DNA of 5,528 nucleotides. Origin: Phycisphaerales bacterium UBA1926 (GTDB taxonomy: Bacteria > Planctomycetota > Phycisphaerae > Phycisphaerales > UBA1924). The position numbers and the translations under genes are program-made. Positions 1 through 5,528 of this stretch are shown piece by piece (the stretch's first letter is position 1; the number at the start of each line of letters is the position of its first letter). The stretch covers positions 11,321 through 16,848 of the forward strand of contig DDFO01000054.1 in the NCBI GenBank assembly GCA_002337215.1, in the 5' to 3' direction. The notes under the pieces were generated by a model. That model ran no database searches. It was not told the DNA's origin and saw only the letters and a program-made list of their open reading frames with translations.

Positions 1-650
1 TCGAGGACGACGAGCACAACTTCATCAAGCTGAACATCCCACCGGAGCACCCGGCGCGGGACCCGATCGACAACTTCTATGTCGATGATCCGGACGCGGT
101 GACGACGCCCCGGATGCTGCGGAGCCAGACGTCGACGGTGCAGATCCGGACGATGGAGCGGGTGGTTTCCGAGTGGAAGAGCGGCGAGGGTTCGGGCCCG
201 CCGATCAAAATCGTGAGCCCCGGGCGGGTGTACCGCCCCGACACGGTGGACGCGACGCACTCGTTCATGTTCCATCAGATCGAGGGTCTGTATATCGATC
301 GCGGCGTGACGATGATCGATCTGAAGACGACGCTCGAGCAGTTCGCGCACGCCTACTTCGGGGCGGACGCCGACATCCGGCTTCGGCCCTCGTTCTTCCC
401 GTTCACCGAGCCGAGCGCCGAGCTCGACATGATGATCGCGCTGAAGCCCGGCGATGAGCCCAAATGGATCGAGCTGGGCGGGTGCGGGATGGTCGATCCG
501 AACGTGCTGAAAGCGTGCGGCGTCGATCCGGAAGAATGGACGGGTTTCGCGTTCGGCTTCGGGATCGAGCGGATCGCCATGGGGCGGTACGGGATCCCGG
601 ATATCCGGATGCTCTTCGAGAACGACGTGCGGTTCCTCGCGCAGCTCTGA
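1..650 (+). CDS. pheS: Phenylalanyl-tRNA synthetase alpha subunit, 5'-truncated by the window edge
   Basis: Catalytic alpha chain of the cytoplasmic class II (alpha-beta)2 enzyme that charges tRNA-Phe with phenylalanine using ATP. The first complete codon is at base 3, and the frame runs 215 residues to a TGA at 648-650. The visible part begins just before the conserved HPARD motif (codons near 48-62). It then shows [12 protein letters not shown], the FHQIEG segment whose Gln and Glu bind the amino acid in known PheS structures, class II motif 2 ([13 protein letters not shown], 378-416), and motif 3 ([10 protein letters not shown], 543-572), ending in [11 protein letters not shown]. The alanine matching E. 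coli Ala294, which restricts the side-chain pocket, is kept (GCG, 549-551). E. coli PheS has 327 residues, so about 110-130 N-terminal residues, including the coiled-coil arm, are missing. The GTG at 99 is internal, because homology extends upstream of it. pheT does not follow directly. Confidence 0.97.
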   Translation, partial: EDDEHNFIKLNIPPEHPARDPIDNFYVDDPDAVTTPRMLRSQTSTVQIRTMERVVSEWKSGEGSGPPIKIVSPGRVYRPDTVDATHSFMFHQIEGLYIDRGVTMIDLKTTLEQFAHAYFGADADIRLRPSFFPFTEPSAELDMMIALKPGDEPKWIELGGCGMVDPNVLKACGVDPEEWTGFAFGFGIERIAMGRYGIPDIRMLFENDVRFLAQL

Positions 651-690
651 CGCTGATCGGGGTGCCTCGCGTCTCGGCGGTCTCGGAAAA

Positions 691-696
691 AGGGGG
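691..696 (+). promoter_or_regulatory. Shine-Dalgarno-like site for the small membrane protein
   Basis: AGGGGG lies five bases before the ATG at 702 and follows a run of A residues. It supports 702 as the start codon. It is the only convincing ribosome binding site seen at a gene start here; the panC and kinase starts lack one. Confidence 0.55.
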
Positions 697-701
697 TCTC
701 G

Positions 702-1187
702 ATGAACGGTGAGAACACGACTGATGGTGCGGCGATTCAGCCCGCGGGGTGGCCGAAGCCGGTCGGTGTGCTGAGTCTCGTCTTCGGAATTCTGGCGGTG
801 ACGTGCGGCGTGCTCGGCACGGCGGTTTGGATCGGCAGCGACGCTTTGATGGGATCGTTGATGGGCGGGGCGCTCCCCGCCGGAACGCCCGCGCCGCCGT
901 TTGCCCCGCCGCTGAGCCCGATCCTGATCGGTGCTGCCGCGTTCGGTTTGCTTGTGAACACCGTGCTGATCTTCGCGGGGATCGCGTTGCTGAAGCGGAG
1001 CCAGAGCGGGCGTTCGCTTCATCTTGTGTACGCGTTGCTCGCGATCGTCTCGGCGTTCCTGGGGTCGTTCGCCGGGTATTCGGGGCAGCAGGATCAGCAG
1101 CAGCAGATGGAATCGTGGATCGAGCAGCACGGGGACACGAACGAGACGACGCGTGAGATCGCCGACTCGCAGCGTCAGTCGATGTAG
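702..1187 (+). CDS. Small multi-pass membrane protein of unknown function, probably truncated by an in-frame amber codon
   Basis: I do not recognise a named family. The 161-residue product has a short polar N-terminus and then three likely membrane helices, at about residues 20-46 (from PVGVLSLVFG), 71-97 (from LSPILIGAAA) and 105-125 (from SLHLVYALLA). A Pro/Ala/Gly-rich loop (about 55-70) separates the first two. A hydrophilic, glutamine-rich stretch (about 128-161, with QQDQQQQ encoded by CAG codons at 1086-1106) ends the protein. The ATG at 702 is chosen for the AGGGGG five bases upstream. The gene starts 51 bp after pheS on the same strand and may be read with it. The stop is TAG at 1185-1187, and the same frame then continues without interruption to 1313 and encodes another helix. 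The natural gene is therefore probably 702-1313 (203 codons including position 162). The hydrophobic pattern resembles small four-helix proteins I associate with planctomycete genomes, but that is recollection, not a search. Confidence 0.7.
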   Translation: MNGENTTDGAAIQPAGWPKPVGVLSLVFGILAVTCGVLGTAVWIGSDALMGSLMGGALPAGTPAPPFAPPLSPILIGAAAFGLLVNTVLIFAGIALLKRSQSGRSLHLVYALLAIVSAFLGSFAGYSGQQDQQQQMESWIEQHGDTNETTREIADSQRQSM

Positions 1188-1313
1188 ATGCAGGGCCCGA
1201 TTCAGGCCGCGAGTCTCGTCGGCGGGCTGGCCATGAATCTCGCGTGGCCCGTGTTCTGCATCATCTGGTTCGGGATGCTCAAGAAGGCCGTGCCGCCCGC
1301 GTACGAGTTCTGA
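1188..1313 (+). pseudogene. In-frame 3' continuation of the membrane protein gene after the amber codon (41 codons, fourth helix)
   Basis: Directly after the TAG at 1185-1187, in the same frame, 41 sense codons run to a TGA at 1311-1313. The peptide starts MQGPIQAAS, has a hydrophobic stretch of about 22-25 residues containing NLAWPVFCIIWFGM, and ends in a basic and polar tail (LKKAVPPAYEF). A hydrophobic helix followed by lysines is a typical final membrane segment, and it would give the upstream protein four helices. Codon choice is GC-rich at third positions, like the neighbours, so it looks like real coding sequence. It may be the severed end of the 702 gene, made only by read-through. 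Alternatively it may be a separate mini-protein, since its ATG abuts the stop (TAGATG) and could be used by re-initiation. No ribosome binding site of its own is obvious. A sequencing error at base 1185 is also possible. Confidence 0.6.
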
Positions 1314-1346
1314 CGCCGGCGGGTTGTCGGTCGATTGGTTACTTCG

Positions 1347-2192
1347 TCAGGCAATGGGCCACGGGGCGTTGTCGAGCAGGCGGACGACGGTGGTTTCGCC
1401 CTGGATGCCTGCGGCGGTGATCGCGCGGCCGGGTCGGCCTTGACGGAACGGGCCGAGCGTTTCGGCGTCTCGGATGGCGGCGTAATCCGGAATGACCTCG
1501 TGTTCGGCGTAGACCGCCCTCATCGCTGCTTCGGCGTTGGTGGGGGTCGTTTCTTGCTGCGCGGCGGCGATCGCCCGGCTCAGGCTCAGGGCTCGCTCGC
1601 GTTGGTCGGGCGGCAGGAATCGGTTCCGGCTCGACATCGCGAGGCCGTCCGGTTCGCGGGCGGTCGGCCCGTTGATGATCTCGACGCCGAGATCGTCTCG
1701 CTGGGACATGGCGCGGACGGTGACGAGTTGCTGCCAGTCTTTTTCTCCGAAGACGGCGGCGGCGGGGCGGACCAGATCGAAGAGCCTTCGGACGACCTGG
1801 CAGACGCCCTCGAAGTGCATCGGGCGGTGGGCGTCCTCGAGCCCCTTGTCGATGGCCTGAGGCGGGAGCGGGGGAACCGGGGTGGGGTCTTCGGTGGGGT
1901 AGACGAGTTCGACCGAGGGTGCGAAGACGATCGAGGCGCCCGCGGACTCGCACCCGGCGATGTCGTCGTCGAGGACGCGGGCGTACCGCTCGTAGTCCGC
2001 GGGGTCGTTGAACTGGGTGGGGTTGACGAAGACGGAGACCGCGGCGCCGTTCTTCAGTCCGCGCGCGTCGGCCTCGCTCGCGGCGCGGCGGATGAGATCG
2101 AGATGGCCCTCGTGGAGAGCACCCATCGTCGGGACGAGGACGCAACTCCGGCGCGGCATGTCGGGGCGTTGGTTGTCTCTGATGACACGCAT
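1347..2192 (-). CDS. panC: Pantothenate synthetase (pantoate--beta-alanine ligase)
   Basis: Condenses D-pantoate and beta-alanine with ATP, through a pantoyl-adenylate, to give pantothenate, the vitamin B5 precursor of coenzyme A. It is a cytosolic enzyme of the nucleotidyltransferase HIGH superfamily. The 281-residue product matches the usual length of about 280. Signature blocks appear in order: PTMGALHEGHL with the HIGH-like HEGH at residues 27-30, VSVFVNPTQF (52-61), HFEGV (126-130), FGEKDWQQL with Lys151 and Asp152 (148-156), and DGLAMSSRN (182-190), the KMSKS-equivalent loop. The common RPGHF is RPMHF here, and the usual Thr-Val-Val after the GV is CQVV, which look like lineage variants rather than defects. 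The ATG at 2192 puts HEGH at the normal distance from the N-terminus. No clear Shine-Dalgarno site precedes it. It lies 39 bp downstream of the kinase stop on the same strand, so co-transcription is likely. No other pantothenate genes are in view. Confidence 0.97.
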   Translation of the reverse strand: MRVIRDNQRPDMPRRSCVLVPTMGALHEGHLDLIRRAASEADARGLKNGAAVSVFVNPTQFNDPADYERYARVLDDDIAGCESAGASIVFAPSVELVYPTEDPTPVPPLPPQAIDKGLEDAHRPMHFEGVCQVVRRLFDLVRPAAAVFGEKDWQQLVTVRAMSQRDDLGVEIINGPTAREPDGLAMSSRNRFLPPDQRERALSLSRAIAAAQQETTPTNAEAAMRAVYAEHEVIPDYAAIRDAETLGPFRQGRPGRAITAAGIQGETTVVRLLDNAPWPIA

Positions 2193-2231
2193 CGGGCGGA
2201 AGCGTAGTGGGGTAGATGGCGTCGGGAGCGG

Positions 2232-5200
2232 TCAGGGGCCCTCGGGGTTGAGGTCGCCCGTCGCGAGCTTCGCGGCATAGTCGGCGCGGAGGGCGCGAAC
2301 CCGATCGAGGAGCCTCTGGCTCGAGGCGTTTAGATTCTCTGCGGACTCGAGCGGCTCGATGGCGGTGTCGAGCATCGCGATCGCCTCGGGGTAGTTCTGG
2401 CGCAGGCTGAGGGCGCGGGCGTGCTGGGCGTAGAGCATGGTCGTCTTGTTGCCGGTGAGGGCGACGGCTCGGTCGATGGCGTTGATCATCGCCTGAGGGT
2501 CGCCCGCGGTGTATTCGAGGTCGGCGAGTTTGGAGGCGACGCTCGCGGCGGCGCTGTGATACTGGCTCGGGAAGGCATCGACCGCGGCGCGGCGTTCGGC
2601 CTCGGTGAGACAACGGTTGAGCGCGTTGCGTTGGGCGTCGGGCTGGTCGAGGCGCCAGTGGGTGTAGCCGAGCCAGTAGGTCGCGCGGAAAAGATCCTCG
2701 ATGAGCTCGGCATCGCTCGGGTCGCGGTCGCTGGCGACGGTGAGTTCGGCGATCGCGGCCTCGAATTCGGGGACAGCGTGTGTGTAAAGCACAGCAGCCC
2801 GGTCGGGTTCGGACCGGCGGATGTTCCCGGCCTGGGTGTAGAGGGTGCGTGCGAGCTTGTAGTGGGCGATCCCGACCATGCGGCGGGCGTGCAGGTTCAG
2901 CGGGTCGGCGTCGAGCCAGGCCTTCGCGGTGTTCTTGAAGGCGGTCGCGTACGTCTCGGCCTGGGCGGGGTTGCCGGTCGTGGTCGCGAGGTCGGCGGCG
3001 TTCTCAAAGGCGCGGGCGAAATCGGCGAGGGCGCGGCCCGAGAACGGGTCGTCTGTCTTCGCGGCCTCGGCGAGGGCACGCATCTCGTCGAAGAGCGGTT
3101 CGGCGTCGTCGTGGCGGCGGAGGTCCATGAGGGCGCGGCCCGTGCGCTCAACGGCCATGACGAGCCGGTGCGCCGCTTCGGCGCTGTTGGGGCGGGCGGC
3201 GGCGACCTGGCGGCGGAGATCGAGGGCGGTTCGGAGTTGCGTGACTTCTGTCTCGGCGTCGCCTCGCTTGTCAGCCAGCACGCCCAATTGTTCGTGGGCG
3301 TGTGCGAGGGTGCGGAGGGCGTCGGGGTCATCCGGGGAACTGGCGAGTGACTCGGTCGCGAGGCCGACGGCGGCGTTGAGCCCCGCTTCGGCGTCGTCGA
3401 ACCGGGCTCGGAAGAGATGGACCAGCGAGGATTGGATCAGCGCGTCGGCGTGGATCGTCTTGCGGGATTGCGGGGCGTTGGGGTCGCTTTCGATCGCGGT
3501 GCAGCGTGCGATGGTGTCGGAGGCGGCGGCGAGCGCGGCGTCGCGGTCGCCCAGTTGCCTGTTCGCTTCGGCGAGTTCCACGCCGACGCGGAGCTTTGAT
3601 TCGTCGGTGTCGGGGGTACTCGCGAGGAGGTCTCGTCCGCGCTCGAGGGCGCGGACGCCGAGCTGGGCGGAGTTCTGGCCCTTGGAGGCGAGGATGCCGA
3701 CGCGGAGATACTGCTCGGCGAGGTCTCGTTTGAGGCGTTCGTCGTCGGGGAAGGTCTGGGCGAGCGACTCGATGGCTTCGAGCATCGCGGAGGCGAGGAC
3801 CTCGCGGGCCGCGGTGGCTGCTGGGAGATTCTCGACTTCGTCGTAGAGAGCGTCTTCGATGACGAACATGCGGCGGAGCTGGGTGTAGCGGTCCTCGGCG
3901 GCGTTGCGGGCGACGCGCTCGGCGGCCTGGGCCTGCTCGGCGGCGAGGCGGGCGACGGTCTCGTTGTCCCTGGCGGTCTCGGCCCGCTGCCATGCCCAGG
4001 TCACGCCGACGATGCCGATGAGCATCGCGATGGCGACCGCCGCGGCGGTCGAGACCGCGACGCGGTGGCGGCGGAGGAACTTGCCGGCGCGGTAGGAGAA
4101 CGTCGGGGCGCGGGCGGTGACGGTCTGGCCGTCCAGGTGCCGCACGAGGTCGTCGGCGAGCGCCTGGGCGGTGGGGTAACGCTTCTGGGCGCTCTTGCGC
4201 ATCGACATCAGGATGACGTTGTCGAGATCGCCCGTGAGGCGTTTGCGGAGGCGTGTGCTCTGGGCCTCACGCCGCTTGGCGATCTCGTGGGCGGTGATGG
4301 TTTCCATCTCGCCCGCGCCGGTGTGGCGGGTCGCGGCGGAGGAGACCGCGGTGCTGGGGCGGCGGGGCTCTTCCTCGCAGATGATGCGGACGGCCTCGGC
4401 GTGGATCCGGCGCTCGATGTGGTACGGGCGGTGGCCCGTGAGCAGTTCGTAGAGAATCACACCCAGGGCGTAGACGTCCGAGGCGGTGGTGATCTGGAGC
4501 CCCTGGACCTGCTCCGGGCTGGCGTACTCGTAGGTCATGATCCGCTGGTCGGGTCGGGTGAGGGCGGGGAGGCCAAGGAGTTCTGGATTGAGAAGCTTGG
4601 CGATCCCGAAATCGAGGAGTTTGGGGTCGCCGTCGGTGGTGACGAGGATGTTGGAGGGCTTGAGATCGCGATGGACGATCAGGTTCTGGTGGGCGTAGTG
4701 GACGGCGGCGCAGACCTTGGTGAACAGGCGAACACGGTCGGGCACGCTCAGCGAGTGCTGGTCGCAGTAGAGGTCGATGGGCACGCCGTCGATGTGCTCC
4801 ATGACGAAATAGGGGCGGCCGTCCTCGGTTGCGCCGGCGTCGTAGAGCCTCGCGATGTTGGGGTGGTTGAGTGCGCCGAGGACCTGGCGTTCGAGCTTGA
4901 AGCGTTCGAGCAGTTCATCGGTGTCGAGGCCCCGGCGCATGACCTTGATGGCGACGCGCTTCTGGAACCGGTCGTCGAGCCTTTGGGCCTGGAAGACGGT
5001 GCCCATGCCACCTCGCCCGATCTGTCCGATGATTCGGTACCCCGGGATCGATTCGGATGGGGCGTCGGTCAGGCCCGGAATGAACGGCTGGGTCGCGCCA
5101 AGAGCCTGGTCCCGATCGTTCGGCGGTGCGGTTGCGTCGTGCGCAACGGTCTCGGCTTCCGGGTCGGTGTGTGGCTCGGTTTGTGGGTCGGGCTGTTGAT

Positions 5201-5342
5201 CGGGCGTGTTGGCGGGCGGTCTCTCGCCGCCCTCGGCGGGGGTGTAGGGCACGGTCGGGTCATCGTGACCCGTTGGTGGGGTGCTGTCGGGGTCACCTCG
5301 CCCGCTGTGATCTCGTGGCTTGTCGCTCGGCGTGTCGGGCAT
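2232..5342 (-). CDS. Membrane Ser/Thr protein kinase with C-terminal TPR-like repeats
   Basis: A 1036-residue PknB-like kinase. Residues 1-100 are a Pro/Asp/Thr-rich, probably disordered leader. The kinase domain starts at about 102 (YRIIGQIGRGGMG). It has the glycine loop at 109-114, Lys133 in AIK, Glu151 in helix C, HRDLKPSN with Asp226 and Asn231, DFG at 244-246, ASPEQ at 274-278 and Asp289. All catalytic residues are present, so it should be active. A polar insert (about 326-368) precedes the closing segment GDLDNVILMSMRK, and the domain ends near 404. Basic residues (FLRRHR) precede one membrane helix (about 428-451), placing the kinase in the cytoplasm and the tail outside. Residues 452-490 look like a coiled coil. 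From about 540 to 1020, helical pairs of TPR type recur, for example near 584, 675, 770, 930 and 967. The substrate and stimulus are unknown. The ATG at 5342 gives a complete domain set, though no good ribosome binding site precedes it. panC follows after 39 bp. Confidence 0.95.
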   Translation of the reverse strand: MPDTPSDKPRDHSGRGDPDSTPPTGHDDPTVPYTPAEGGERPPANTPDQQPDPQTEPHTDPEAETVAHDATAPPNDRDQALGATQPFIPGLTDAPSESIPGYRIIGQIGRGGMGTVFQAQRLDDRFQKRVAIKVMRRGLDTDELLERFKLERQVLGALNHPNIARLYDAGATEDGRPYFVMEHIDGVPIDLYCDQHSLSVPDRVRLFTKVCAAVHYAHQNLIVHRDLKPSNILVTTDGDPKLLDFGIAKLLNPELLGLPALTRPDQRIMTYEYASPEQVQGLQITTASDVYALGVILYELLTGHRPYHIERRIHAEAVRIICEEEPRRPSTAVSSAATRHTGAGEMETITAHEIAKRREAQSTRLRKRLTGDLDNVILMSMRKSAQKRYPTAQALADDLVRHLDGQTVTARAPTFSYRAGKFLRRHRVAVSTAAAVAIAMLIGIVGVTWAWQRAETARDNETVARLAAEQAQAAERVARNAAEDRYTQLRRMFVIEDALYDEVENLPAATAAREVLASAMLEAIESLAQTFPDDERLKRDLAEQYLRVGILASKGQNSAQLGVRALERGRDLLASTPDTDESKLRVGVELAEANRQLGDRDAALAAASDTIARCTAIESDPNAPQSRKTIHADALIQSSLVHLFRARFDDAEAGLNAAVGLATESLASSPDDPDALRTLAHAHEQLGVLADKRGDAETEVTQLRTALDLRRQVAAARPNSAEAAHRLVMAVERTGRALMDLRRHDDAEPLFDEMRALAEAAKTDDPFSGRALADFARAFENAADLATTTGNPAQAETYATAFKNTAKAWLDADPLNLHARRMVGIAHYKLARTLYTQAGNIRRSEPDRAAVLYTHAVPEFEAAIAELTVASDRDPSDAELIEDLFRATYWLGYTHWRLDQPDAQRNALNRCLTEAERRAAVDAFPSQYHSAAASVASKLADLEYTAGDPQAMINAIDRAVALTGNKTTMLYAQHARALSLRQNYPEAIAMLDTAIEPLESAENLNASSQRLLDRVRALRADYAAKLATGDLNPEGP

Positions 5343-5528
5343 GGCGTCACCGTACCTTGCCCATCCCTGGGCTGTCTTGTGGTGTGATTCTTGGTCGGCC
5401 GGAACCTGCTCTGGATTTTCCTCGGCCTCGCGGGGCGTGGTCCGGAAACCGCTGTTCTTCGCGATTTCGCGTGAGTGTTGGGCAGTTTTTTACGCCTGAG
5501 CACTGCGGGCCCCATTGGGAAGCGACGA
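5343..5528. other. Upstream region of the kinase gene, no gene seen
   Basis: These 186 bases precede the kinase start. I find no convincing coding sequence. A minus-strand open frame beginning near 5515 is arginine- and proline-rich, runs out of frame into the kinase gene, and looks like a shadow. The region should hold the kinase-panC promoter, but I cannot identify clear -35 and -10 boxes. It is slightly less GC-rich than the genes and contains a short T run (5485-5491, broken only at the edges) and a small inverted repeat at 5460-5471. The next gene upstream lies outside the window. Confidence 0.4.
5460..5471. repeat. Short perfect inverted repeat upstream of the kinase gene
   Basis: CGCGA and TCGCG arms are separated by TT, about 118 bp before the kinase start codon. 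The position would suit an operator or a small hairpin. In GC-rich DNA, five-base arms arise easily by chance, so this is recorded as sequence structure only. Confidence 0.25.

Noticed and set aside
99..650. GTG at 99 as the start of a short pheS
   Set aside because: The upstream in-frame sequence contains the conserved PheS HPARD segment, so the true start lies before the window.
1086..1106. CAG-rich tract as a microsatellite or repeat element
   Set aside because: It is only seven codons long and interrupted by GAT. It encodes a short glutamine run inside the membrane protein, so it is noted there and not as a repeat feature.
1314..1346. Possible terminator between the converging gene groups
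   Set aside because: An 8-base palindrome (CGCCGGCG, 1314-1321) is present, but there is no stem-loop with a T tract on either strand, so I do not call a terminator.
1335..2207. Long plus-strand open frame (290 codons) lying almost exactly opposite panC
   Set aside because: panC on the minus strand has every family motif. The opposite frame is open because GC-rich third positions leave few stop codons. Its Gly/Asp/Val/Arg-rich translation shows no recognisable domain.
1339..2613. Minus-strand open frame of 424 codons overlapping panC and the kinase 3' end in another frame
   Set aside because: The translation is extremely Arg/Pro-rich, as expected of an out-of-frame reading of GC-rich genes, and it overlaps two well-supported genes.
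4065..5387. Plus-strand open frame of 440 codons opposite the kinase domain
   Set aside because: It mirrors the kinase codon pattern and gives a low-complexity Gly/Val/Asp-rich product without motifs. The minus-strand kinase is unambiguous.
5069..5515. Minus-strand open frame starting upstream of the kinase and overlapping its N-terminal coding region
   Set aside because: The product is rich in Arg, Pro and Thr with no domain, and most of it overlaps the kinase leader out of frame. No ribosome binding site was seen.

Overview
This is a high-GC bacterial window with four protein-coding loci packed tightly together. It most likely comes from a planctomycete, perhaps of the Phycisphaerae type. 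The main reason is the large Ser/Thr kinase that joins a PknB-like kinase domain, one membrane helix and a long TPR-like tail, an architecture abundant in Planctomycetota. High GC content and weak Shine-Dalgarno signals fit but do not prove this. The assignment is an inference from gene content, not from a marker gene.

Layout. Bases 1-650 (+) hold the 3' two thirds of pheS, the phenylalanyl-tRNA synthetase alpha chain, whose start lies before the window. After a 51-bp gap with a purine-rich ribosome binding site comes a small membrane protein gene (702-1187, +). It ends at an amber codon, but the same frame stays open for 41 more codons, to 1313, and encodes a fourth likely membrane helix. 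This looks like one roughly 203-codon gene interrupted by an in-frame TAG, and it is the most notable observation here. From 1314 onward the coding strand flips. panC (pantothenate synthetase, 2192 down to 1347) and the TPR Ser/Thr kinase (5342 down to 2232) both lie on the minus strand. The kinase is upstream, with 39 bp between its stop and the panC start, so the two are probably co-transcribed. The plus-strand and minus-strand groups converge near 1313-1347 with no recognisable terminator. The last 186 bases (5343-5528) are the kinase's upstream region, where I see no gene.

Functionally, pheS (translation) and panC (pantothenate, hence coenzyme A) are housekeeping genes. The kinase is a membrane signalling protein with an unknown input, and the small membrane protein has no known function. 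I see no mobile element, tRNA, rRNA, CRISPR array or obvious novel multi-gene system. The many long open frames opposite panC and the kinase are best explained as high-GC shadows.
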